Source: Siphonodentalium dalli (taxonomy: Eukaryota; Mollusca; Scaphopoda; Gadilida; Siphonodentaliidae). From it: DNA of 64,000 nt. A model generated the notes under the pieces. It did not search any database and was not told where the DNA came from. It saw nothing but the letters and a program-made list of their open reading frames with translations. Positions within the stretch are counted from its first letter, which is position 1, and each line of letters begins with the position of its first letter. Position numbers and translations under genes: made by a program. Below are positions 55,181-64,000 of the stretch, one piece after another. The stretch is from positions 46,910,194 to 46,974,193 of the forward strand of contig CP136069.1 in the NCBI GenBank assembly GCA_032622095.1, given 5' to 3'.

Positions 55181-57093
55181 TTGTTGATGCCATAGATTTT
55201 ATTGTCAATAGTGTGCATCAAAAGCTTGTTACTGTATTCAATTAACTGTGTCCAGTAAATTAATGTTTGCATCAGATGTTTCTCAGCGATTGAATGAGCG
55301 AGCTATGCTTTGTTGTCGCATCATACCAAGACTGTTTGCTGTAGGTATGTGGTCAGATTTTTTCTAACAGACTTCCATGATTTTTCCTTACTAGGAATTG
55401 CTTGATTGGCCTTCGTCCGTTTGTACACTTTATATATGCTTATGATTTATTACCAACTTGCATCAATAGTTTATCAGTGCTTGAGCCTTGTTTCGACTGT
55501 GCATAAAAGTAACGTTTCGCATCATACCCCACTGTGTACTGTTCGTATGTGCTCTTGATGTTACTGCCCGTATGTAAGAGCTATATGACCGGAACCCCTC
55601 TGAGTGGCTGGTGTTTATTGGTCTGTTACCTAATTTAACTGGCTGTGTTCCTGCACATCATTAAAGATTGACACATTGAGAGCCTGGTTAATTATCAGAC
55701 AGCGTGAACTGTGTTAGCTCTTGGTGGGCAAGGTGTTTTAAGCAAACATGTGAAGTTCCCTTGATGTACAAGGTCATTGAAATGAAATACATCAATATTC
55801 CATGTTACACCATATGTAGTTGCATGGTTTTCTGTGATAAATGTTTATTAATAGTTTTATCTGGCCTTTCTGCCATCCATTGCCAGATGTTTGACCTTTA
55901 TCTGTATCAATGGAATCATGCATATAACTGGAATTTTAGCATCTTGTGTATGTTAGATTGTTTGAGTAGACTCAATGGATATTTTGAAGAACATTTGATT
56001 GTGTCCTCATTCATTATTGCAGGCTACTTTGATGGTTCAGCCATAGCATTCCCTGGTCAATGCACATACAGTTCTCTAGAATGTGTTTTTATGGCATTGA
56101 TAATAAACTATGCCCAGATGCATATATAACAGATTATAGCCAATATTCACGTATGACAAAGAATAAAATATAATCAATCAAACCAAAGGAAAAATAGATT
56201 CACGCAGTTCTGAATGCAGGGGCGTGGCTACAGTGTTTTCGTTTGGGTGTCCACCTTGAAATGTTCAACTACTGCACCCTGCCCCTACATTGAACCAAAT
56301 TCGCATGATCCCGTAATACGATCTGTATTCGTAACATGATTCGTTGTATTGGTCCTTTCCAACTGGTACCTCAAACGTTTTGGCAGATTTGTCGACAACG
56401 AGTCCGGTTTTGAGACATTCGTGCTTGCTACTCGCGGTAAGAGGATTATAGGGCTGCGTGCCGTGATAATTTTTCACTTAGTTATTCTGTTATCATGTCA
56501 TAGCTTAGCGATTGGGTTTTACATGCGTCTCGTGGTTCACGACCACGAATGATTTGATGTCCAATAATAGATAAAACAAATAAGGCCACTTGGTGATCAC
56601 AATTTAAGGACACAATCTCAGAGTAATCTCCCACATTGACGATCTGATAAACGATCGCGAACATTACTTCAGCATGTATTTGTGAGTTTTGTTGAAAAAT
56701 TCGAACTTGTAATCGTAAAAATGATTAGTAGAGAAAAAACTTAAACAAACAGAAATAACGATTCTAGTGACCTACATGTAGAACCCCATTCGTAAAAAAA
56801 ATAGTTATCGTCATTCATTGTACGAACGGTGTCTAATACTTGTAATAACCATCATTCGTATGACACAAGCATTTCGTTAAGGTTAGATGCACGTTTTGCA
56901 AAAATCCAGCCAAAAAAAAAGAAGAAGAGATTTTCAAGAACGAATATCTCTGGATCTATCTGGCAGACAATCTTGAGTAGTACATATAATTTGAGCAATT
57001 ATGAAGAGACAACAACAATAATGGATTTTAATACATTTGAGAGGCTAAATTATTATTTTATGTTTTTTCCCTTTTGATACCAAGAGCTGCTAG
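55181..57093. other. Long spacer, no gene supported
   Basis: A 141-codon plus frame (55704-56129) and overlapping frames at 56265-56664 show no domain, no consistent codon pattern and no splice context. No repeat was recognised. Confidence 0.45.
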
Positions 57094-57100
57094 AATAATT

Positions 57101-57587
57101 AAAGGTACGGTTGGCCTTGGCGGTGGGTATCCTGTAAAAATATTTCCACCCGTCAAAAACCGCCACAAACAGAAAGAACATCAAAATGTAGATAGACGTT
57201 GTCCGTATACAAATAAGAAATATCGCATAAACAGTATGTTATTGTCATATATTTGACTATTGTTATGTAAACAAAAGCATAAAAAGTTACTTTTCTGGTG
57301 TTTGTTTATATTATGATAGTAAACATAAAGAGCGTTCTTTGTGTGTGAATTCCTGATATGGAACTAATAAAGAGCGTTTATGCCATTTGTGTGTGATTAG
57401 CCAGTAGCATTGTGCTGTCTTCTGTAACACAATCAGGCTCTTGCTTAGGTAAAATATAGTAGGTCTTTGTGATAACATGCTGTTTACGCGATGGTCATGA
57501 TGATATATATGAACGAAACTGTTTTTCTGTTTACGGTGTTTGGAACAAATATGAATATTTTCGACAATTAAGGCCTCACGTGCCTTT
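57101..57587 (+). mobile_element. MITE family A, copy 4 (best preserved)
   Basis: Starts aaaggtacggttggcc and ends ggcctcacgtgccttt; flanked on both sides by 'aataatt' (57094-57100 and 57588-57594), a likely 7-bp target duplication. Two 'aaagagcgtt' boxes and the 'gtaaacataa' block lie in the middle. No coding capacity; it must rely on a transposase elsewhere. Confidence 0.8.
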
Positions 57588-57594
57588 AATAATT

Positions 57595-58109
57595 TCACAC
57601 AAAACTTAAATAACCAAATAGCTTATTGTCTTCGTTCTATGAGAGGGGGCTTCATTTTTATCATAATTTTGAGTTACATTTCAAGTGCACAATACAGCAT
57701 CATGCCCCATATATTATAATGAAGAATAAAGCAATCACAATTATTCCAACCCAATGAAAACAAATGTTGATATGCAGTGTTGAAATTAATCAATTTGAAT
57801 TATGACACAGTGTTAAGAGATATGGTGATCAGTTTTAACTTGGTTATGAACCCATGCTCCACAACTAATCTCAGCCCAATATTTGATCGATGTAGAGTCA
57901 TGACATGAACATTTTCAAATATAGGGAAAATTATGTGTAGTTGCCTTTATATATGAAAATAATGATTAAATTTCACTAATCATGAATAATAAAGTCTCCT
58001 CTGATGATCTTGTTATATGATATCATGTATATATTAACTGCACTTTAGAAAAAGAGTGAATTTAAAAATATTTGTATGCCATAAAAGTAAAGTACATAAA
58101 GTTATAATA
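57595..58109. other. Spacer, no gene seen
   Basis: AT-rich, no recognised feature. Confidence 0.5.
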
Positions 58110-58290
58110 TAACAATAACATGATTTTTGAGGGCGTTATGGTTTATTAACGGCCCGGCTGGAATGATTAACAGCCCAATGGCCTATTAGCGGCCCGAGAC
58201 GAAGTCGAGGGACGCTAATAGGCCCGAGGGCTGTTAATCATTCCAGAGGGCCGTTAATAAACCATAATGCCCGATGAAATCATGTTATTA
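58110..58290. mobile_element. Long hairpin (foldback element)
   Basis: Arms of about 85 bp include 'taacatgattt', 'ggtttattaacggccc', 'ggaatgattaacagcc' and 'cctattagcggcccgaga', with 'cgaag' at the centre. GC-rich for the region. Confidence 0.75.
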
Positions 58291-59199
58291 CTATTATTAC
58301 CACATGCAGTTTTGGACATTTGACCCATTTGAGGATTTAGTGGACTAATGAAGTAGATTAAGAGAGAAATATTTTCAAGAACATTTAAATTTGATATCAT
58401 TTGACTTGTCAGCTGACACGGACTGACGTAGTCTAGAAATTAGGACAGGGGAAAAACCAGCATTGGAGACGAGTAACAACCAATGAGAGGTTGACAGCTA
58501 AAATTATCAATGCATACTTACGCTTGATACAATAATTCAATCATATAGCGTGAATTCCAATCATAAAACCACTATAGTGTCGAGAAAATCGGATACATCT
58601 TCCCATTATGTTCTTGAAATAAACACGCCAGATCGGAAGTTGAAGGGACGTAACTCTCGCGATAATAAACGAGATCTATAGTTTCCGGGCGGCGGGCCGA
58701 TAATGAACTAGGCTTCTCATTATCGGCCCGCGGCCCGCTGTTTTGGTAACAATACGCTATTTGGAACGCCCCGAAAAACATTATCAATGGCCTAGAGAAC
58801 GCCCTATATAAAGTGGTAATAATATTCAATGCGGTCTTCGATTCGTATTATTTCATACTCAGGAAACCATATATATCATGTTGCGAAGGATAATCCACCT
58901 TTAAATTATACTCTATTCTATTTACAACAATAGAAATGTTCAATAACATATACAGAGTAAAACTCTAATTAATTAAAATTAGACGAATATCCTCGGACAA
59001 TATATACATCTGAAGACAATTCACAAGGCCATAGCAATTAAGTGTAATTTGTAATAAAGTTAACTGCACTGGAAGAATTCTAATATTCATGTTCAGGTAA
59101 GACAGTGAGAATACGGACACCTGTCAGTAATATTTCGTCTTATGTCTCCGCAGAGAACGCGGTAGGTATGTTGGCACGGTTAGGCAGAGGTAAAACATT
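58291..59199. other. Spacer with a second GC-rich hairpin
   Basis: 'gggccgataatga' and 'tcattatcggccc' form a hairpin at 58694-58730 near a 'ggcggcgggcc'/'ggcccgcggcccg' pair. No gene supported; the 102-codon frame starting at 59105 runs into the MITE. Confidence 0.5.
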
Positions 59200-59694
59200 A
59201 AAGGCCCCGGAGGCCTTAGTTGTAACAAATATTCATATTTGTTCCAATCACGGTAAACAGAAAAACATTAAGACGCATAGTTTCGCTCATATATACCATG
59301 ACCATCGCGTAAACAGCATGCTATCATACATACCTACTATATGTTACCTAAGTAAGAGCCTGATTGTGTTACAGAAGACAACACAGTGTTACTGGCTAAT
59401 CACACACAAATGATATAAACGCTCTTTATTAGTTCCATATCAGGAATTCAGCAACTAATAACGCTCTTTATGTTTACCATCATAATATAAACAAGCACCA
59501 GGAAAGTAATTTTTTATGCCTTTGTTTACATAAGAATGGTCAAACATATGACAATAACATGCTGTTTATGCGATATTTTTTATTTGTACACGGACACAGT
59601 CAGTCACATTTTAATATTCTTTCTGTTTGTGGCGGTTTTTGACCGGTGGAAATATTTTCACAGCATACCCACCACCAAGGTCAACCGTACCCTT
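59200..59694 (-). mobile_element. MITE family A, copy 5
   Basis: Reverse orientation: begins 'aaaggccccggaggcctt' and ends 'ggtcaaccgtaccctt'. Very similar to copy 4 throughout, including 'aacgctctttatgtttacca'. Confidence 0.75.
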
Positions 59695-60189
59695 AACTCA
59701 GGTCCGGAATACTGACTCATGTGGGGTCCAGTTTTCACACATGAGCTTAATCCCACGTTAAGCTGATCCTAATTACGTAGCCAAAGTAAACGCTTACATG
59801 TGTCATGGTTTTCAAAAAAGAACCGTCCAGTAAAATCATGAAAACAAGCGAATTGTCAAAAAAAATTAAACTGTAATATAAAGTCATTCCTTACTACAAT
59901 GCTGACACGTACATGTATATCCCAAATCCACGCATATTTATTGAGAAACGAATGAAATAAACCCGATACGGCCTCGATTTAACTTTTTAGTGAGTGCCTA
60001 GTACACTATAGGTTACACTGGTGTAACTGATTTCCATGGGGATCAGTGCTAACGGCTTAGCTTATACTTTTGGCAATATAAATTTTGGGTCCAAATTTTC
60101 TTTAAATCTGAAAAGTTGACATTTGGGAAAACATTTTATGCAAAAAAATAATGTCCGTCCAGCAGGGAATTCGCCTTTAAATCTTGTGT
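59695..60189. other. Spacer with palindrome 'ggttacactggtgtaac'
   Basis: The palindrome at about 60012-60028 has an inverted partner at 62626-62642, on the other side of the L2 element. No gene. Confidence 0.5.
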
Positions 60190-62425
60190 AACTAATAATA
60201 ATAATAGAGAACATTTATATAGCGCTTTTCCCAAAAGGCCCAAAGCGCTCGGCCACAACACAAGTTCACGCACAAATATGCAATATACAAGTGGGTCATG
60301 TAATAAACATGTGCAGAACTAAGAGGCATCACTCTCAGGGACGACGTTTCCATAGTAGAATTTGAAAAGTTCCGATTTAAGTAATGTTTTAAAAGTGTCC
60401 ATGGTATCGGCTTTCTTTGTGTCGGCCTGTAGCCCATTCCAGACGGACGGAGCATGATATTCAAATGATCGTCTTCCCTAGTTTTCCGAGTCACGTCTAT
60501 AGGAACAGCCATCAGATTTAGATCTTCTGATCGCAATTCGCGCGGCGGAGAGTACATATTGAGAATAGAGTCAATATAAACAGGCAAAGGCTTTGTGATG
60601 TCATTTGGGAATTTCCTATAACAAAAAGTGGCACATTTATAATCAATTCGAGCTTCAATTGGAAGATAGAGTAGTTTCGCGAGAAGAGGTGTGACGTGGT
60701 CAAATTTATGTTTTCGTAGAGCAATGCGAGCCGAAATGTTAATTATTCTCTGCAGCTTTGCCAATTGATCTTGTGGCAGACCAGCGAATAGAGCATTGCA
60801 ATAATCCAGTCGTGAAAATACAAATGAAGAGATCAAAGTCTTCGTGGATTCTACCGACAGATGTGATCGCATATGAGAAATACGCCGAAGTTCCAGAAAT
60901 AATGACTTGCACAGTGTGTTTATATGGGACTTCATGGACAGTTCTTTGTCTAAAATCACTCCTAAATTTTTGGCGTTATCTGAGAATTCGATGTCGGCGC
61001 TGCCAATGCGTAGGGAGGTAACATTGATAGCTTTTAAACGCTGATCCGTACCACAAAACATTAGTTCAGTTTTGTTCTCGTTGATGTGAAGTTTGTTCAC
61101 CTCCATCCACTGTTTGACTTGCATCACCCCTGACTGCAAATGTGCGAGTTTTAAGTCTATATCGCACTGCTTAAAAGAAATGAACATCTGGGTATCATCA
61201 GCATACATGTGGTAGCTGATACCGTTACCAGCTATTATGCTTCCGTGAGGTTGTGTGTATGCCGAATATAAAACGGGTCCCAGAACCGACCCCTGTGGAA
61301 CACCGTATCGAATAGATCGCGATTTCGAACACGCGTCACCAATCACCACAGTTTGCGTCCGACCAGTTAGATAAGAAGTGAACCAGGAGAGGACTGTGCC
61401 AGAAACTCCAAATGTATCTGACAAGCGTTGGGTGAGAATATGATGGTCAATCGTGTCGAATGCCGCTGAAAGGTCGAGGAATGCTATGGCGGAGACAATG
61501 CCATCATCTGCGGCACACAGTAGATCGTTCGTGATGCGAATTAAAGCAGTTTCCGTACTGTGGTGCTTTAGATAAGCTGACTGAAATGGTTCGTTGAGAT
61601 TGTTTTTATCCAGATGATTCCTTAATTGATACAGAACCATCCGCTCAAGAACTTTAGAGACGAATGGAAGGTTGGATACCGGTCTGTAATTTTTTAGGAC
61701 ATTTTGATCCATATTCGCCTTCTTCAAAAGCGGTATGACAAGGGCCTCTTTAAAGTTTTGAGGCACGATGCCCTCCGTCATTGAAGAATTGATTAAATCC
61801 GCAATTGCCGGCGCTATTAAATCAATGTTTTGTATGAGGAGTTCGGTTGGAATAGGATCTAAAGAACACGTTGTGGGTGACATAGACTTCATAACTGTTA
61901 TAACTTGCTCTGGTGTAACACGACTGGAAATATATAATCTCTCTCCAGTGAATTTAGCAAATTCGGCACACCCTGGTGTTTGATCTATGTCCTGCCTTAG
62001 CTGAGAAACTTTATCCTCAAAGAAAGAGGCGAAGATATCAAGCAGTTTATCAAGAGGTTGATCATTCGGGAGAACAGATTTATTCGTTTTGCCAACCATG
62101 GTATTTGTGATGCTGAATAATGCCTTTGTTGATTTACACTGTTGAATTTTGTCATTGTAATACTCTGATTTGGCCCGTTTTATGAGATCGATAACATGTT
62201 GGTTAGACTGTGAATACATTTCACGATGAACTGTTAGTTTTTTTCCATTTACGTTCAGTTTGCCTCCGTTCGCGTTTAGCTTCCACTATCTCCTCTGTCA
62301 ACCAAGGTGCAGACGTCCTACTTTTAGCGGTGTGTGTTGTTAAAGGGGCATGCTTATTTATGAGTGTGAGAAGTTTAGAATTTAAATCATTAGTGTCAGA
62401 ACCGCATAAAAATACTGTCATATTA
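60190..62425 (-). pseudogene. L2-clade LINE, 5'-truncated, two frameshifts, intact 3' tail
   Basis: The main frame of 675 codons (62219-60192) follows a 66-codon piece (62421-62221) offset by one base in an A run near 62233. Domain order: linker APWLTEEIVEAKRERR, RT with NYRPVSNLPFVSKVLERMV, motif A FLDLSAAFDTIDH, motif B GVPQGSVLGPVLY, motif C YHMYADDTQMF, then KTELMFCGT, LGVILDKELSMK and LDYCNALFAGLP. These forms are typical of L2. Near 60470 the frame slips; the ancestral end APSVWNGLQAD ... VPESDAS stops at 60321-60319 in the neighbouring frame. The called frame instead reads on through the 3' tail ('agcgctatataaatgttctc', then (ATT)n). The endonuclease is missing. Confidence 0.85.
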
Positions 62426-62440
62426 GGTCACGCCAAATAA

Positions 62441-63018
62441 TTCAAACTTCACTATACAAAGCGTTAATTCCTGTACCATGGCTAGTTTACATATGAGCAA
62501 CCATAGGGAGGAGGTGTGATGATTTGTTTTATGAAAAAGCACACAATGCTATTACCTATCAGGGCCAGTGACTATGTTATTCGCTCCTATTAAATATCCG
62601 CTAGATGTCACTCGCAACCCTATTTACACCAGTGTAACCTACAGGAATCAGGGAGCTAAATGTGTTCTAGAGTCGGGGAGCGAGTACACCGTGGAATGCT
62701 AAAGGTGAAGGTAACTGAATAATGACCTTCACCTGATACATCCGACACGTTATTAAAGGATGACATCGCGTTTATTTGATTTGTACATAATATCTAAATA
62801 ATTTAAACTGGTGAATGAATGGGGGAATGGATTTTTGTGAGCGGGAAATTTATTTAACTAGCTGCTGTAGTTCTGGGTTTTTCCAGATCAAATTTGTCTG
62901 TGAGATAGCCCTGTCGTAGACTTGGGGATTTATTTTAAAAAGTAAACACATGACCTATGATTTTTCTTGCATTTTCGTGATCAACTGATGTCAATCTAGC
63001 TGGGTAAACATCACTGGT
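62441..63018. other. Spacer before the galectin-like exons
   Basis: No gene or clear repeat except the inverted partner of 60012. Possibly the upstream intron or promoter of the next gene. Confidence 0.45.
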
Positions 63019-63145
63019 ATGGCCTGCAGGCTTCAATTCAGTGAATTTGGCCGAAACGTTAACACTGTCGCCTATGGGAAACCATTTAGTTCAGTGATTC
63101 CTATAACTATCCGGCGCGATGTTCCACATCGCTCCACAAGTCGAG
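63019..63145 (+). CDS. Exon of a galectin-like gene (paralogue of the left-edge gene)
   Basis: Frame from ATG 63019 reads RLQFSEFGRNVNTVAYGKPF, then SSVIPITIRRDVPHRSTSR, and ends before the donor gtaaat at 63146. Only this frame is open. It joins in phase (one base left over) to the next exon at 63219. The true exon start may instead follow the 'ggcctgcag' acceptor-like site at 63029. The beta-strand-like pattern suits the start of a galectin-like sandwich; the family is inferred. Confidence 0.45.
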
Positions 63146-63218
63146 GTAAATTCGTATCACAAAACATATACTCCTGTATAAGTAATAAACACCATTGTTT
63201 TCAGATTTTACATCGCAG

Positions 63219-63403
63219 TTGTCAGTAGAGGCCGACATATATTCATGAAAGTCGGAATCGACACCTTTACAAACACAAAGAAGCTCTGGAGCAAACCTAG
63301 CGGTAGCGGTTACAACACACTTGCCGTCCTTAACACAGCTGATCCATTTGAAATAGGAAAAAACTTCACAGTGGACATTCACACCGACGGGAACAATATG
63401 CAA
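63219..63403 (+). CDS. Second exon of the galectin-like gene
   Basis: Follows the acceptor 'catcgcag' and ends before gtgagt at 63404. It reads VVSRGRHIFMKVGIDTFTNT, KKLWSKPSGSGYNTLAVLNT and ADPFEIGKNFTVDIHTDGNN. The 'PF..GK.F.v.I' pattern resembles the central strands of galectins, and the phase-0 end fits the exon at 481. Since that exon lies 62 kb upstream, the two window ends must come from neighbouring paralogues, suggesting a local gene cluster. The final exon of this copy is beyond the window or lost. Confidence 0.5.
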
Positions 63404-63465
63404 GTGAGTGGATGTACATTTTTGATCCACGGCTCATGGACCACATTGTGATGGTTACAGTTATG

Positions 63466-63694
63466 CCCTGTGCCAATGCATTCTCTTATATATGCGAGTC
63501 GACCATAGGTCGCCTCGCATATATAAGAGAATGCATTGGCCTAAAACAAATCTTTTTTAAACACTTTTTACCATTTTTTCTTACATTCTTTAACAATTTT
63601 ATAATTTTTAATGTGTTAAGCCAATGCATTCTCTTATATATGCGAGGCGACCTATGGTCGACTCGCATATATAAGAGAATGCATTGGCACAGGG
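63466..63694. mobile_element. Double-palindrome foldback element
   Basis: Ends 'ccctgtgccaatgcattctc' and its exact inverse. Each arm of about 75 bp is itself a palindrome centred on 'gtcgaccataggtcgcc' or its inverse, so it can fold as one large or two small hairpins around an A/T-rich centre. A decayed relative is inside 48333-48530. Confidence 0.8.
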
Positions 63695-63713
63695 CCGTTC
63701 TGTTGGGTAAAGG

Positions 63714-63803
63714 GTTAACACAGCTGATCCATTTGAAATAGGAAAAAACTTCACAGTGGACGTTAACACCGAGGGGAACAATATGCAAGTGAGTGGAGGT
63801 ACA
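63714..63803 (+). pseudogene. Partial duplicate of the galectin-like exon
   Basis: Repeats about 85 bp of 63334-63419, including the ADPFEIGKNFTVD codons and the gtgagt donor, with a few changes (VNTEGNN in place of IHTDGNN). It lies just past the foldback element and has no upstream part of the exon, so it is probably non-functional unless spliced as an alternative. Confidence 0.65.
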
Positions 63804-64000
63804 TGGTTGGAGAGTAAAACAAGTTTGCAGTTTGAGATGATCCCCGGGAAAATTTGAAAGGGCTGTCAGCGCTTACAACAACCCACAACCCATTTTCGTA
63901 TGCTTTAATTCCGTTGAAGAGCGCATGTAAGGCTTGTGAGTATATTACACTGTAATTGATTGCCTACTGTGCATGGGGTGCCTACCACCGTAACAAGAAG
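63804..64000. other. Right-edge spacer or intron
   Basis: No gene recognised before the window ends. Confidence 0.4.

Noticed and set aside
54847-55245. 132-codon plus-strand frame
   Set aside because: Spans the PLE terminal repeat on the opposite strand; not conserved in the other copy.
55704-56129. 141-codon Cys-rich plus-strand frame
   Set aside because: No recognisable fold, no splice sites, no coding-like composition.

Overview
The window looks like repeat-dense nuclear DNA from a marine bivalve mollusc; the species cannot be fixed. The evidence is AT-rich spacers, microsatellites and G homopolymers, mixed animal-type retroelements, and interspersed repeats I know from bivalve genomes (a 'gacggacaagctgattcc' repeat ending in 'gggggtgggtataat', and a satellite carrying 'gttatgcccctttttcgact'). 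No prokaryotic gene organisation, rRNA, tRNA or CRISPR array was seen.

Host-gene signal is sparse and made of single exons. A galectin-like or other beta-sandwich gene is represented by a last exon at the left edge (481-768, with an in-frame TGA) and by two exons of a paralogue at the right edge (63019-63145, 63219-63403) plus a duplicated exon piece. A P2X7-receptor cytoplasmic-domain-like gene on the minus strand shows an N-terminal exon (10195-10394) and a frameshifted domain exon (7552-7989). There is a FLYWCH-type zinc-finger exon (31119-31277, minus) and a signal-peptide/PAN-like first exon with a TATA box (35160-35477). A long open frame (28596-30047) encodes a virus-type packaging ATPase fused to a C2H2 finger.

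Most of the rest is mobile DNA. From left to right: a 5'-truncated L1/Tx1-type LINE (2663-4430); many MITEs and palindromes; an apparent 8-kb terminal-inverted-repeat element (19769-27750) with inverted tandem arrays at both ends and an exact 8-bp target duplication; LINE fragments (33245-33740, 40924-41712); a Ty3/Gypsy 5' half (41713-45310, minus) with LTR, tRNA-Pro-type primer site, gag, protease and then integrase with no reverse transcriptase between, the Gmr1-like order; a Penelope-like element (about 46185-55180, minus) with LTR-like direct repeats, split by three later insertions including a LINE with an 866-codon frame; and an L2-clade LINE (60190-62425, minus).

Tandem repeats and hairpins fill most remaining space. 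Several coding breaks fall in short homopolymer runs, so some may be assembly indels rather than true decay. All functional calls rest on reading motifs by eye; no database search was possible.
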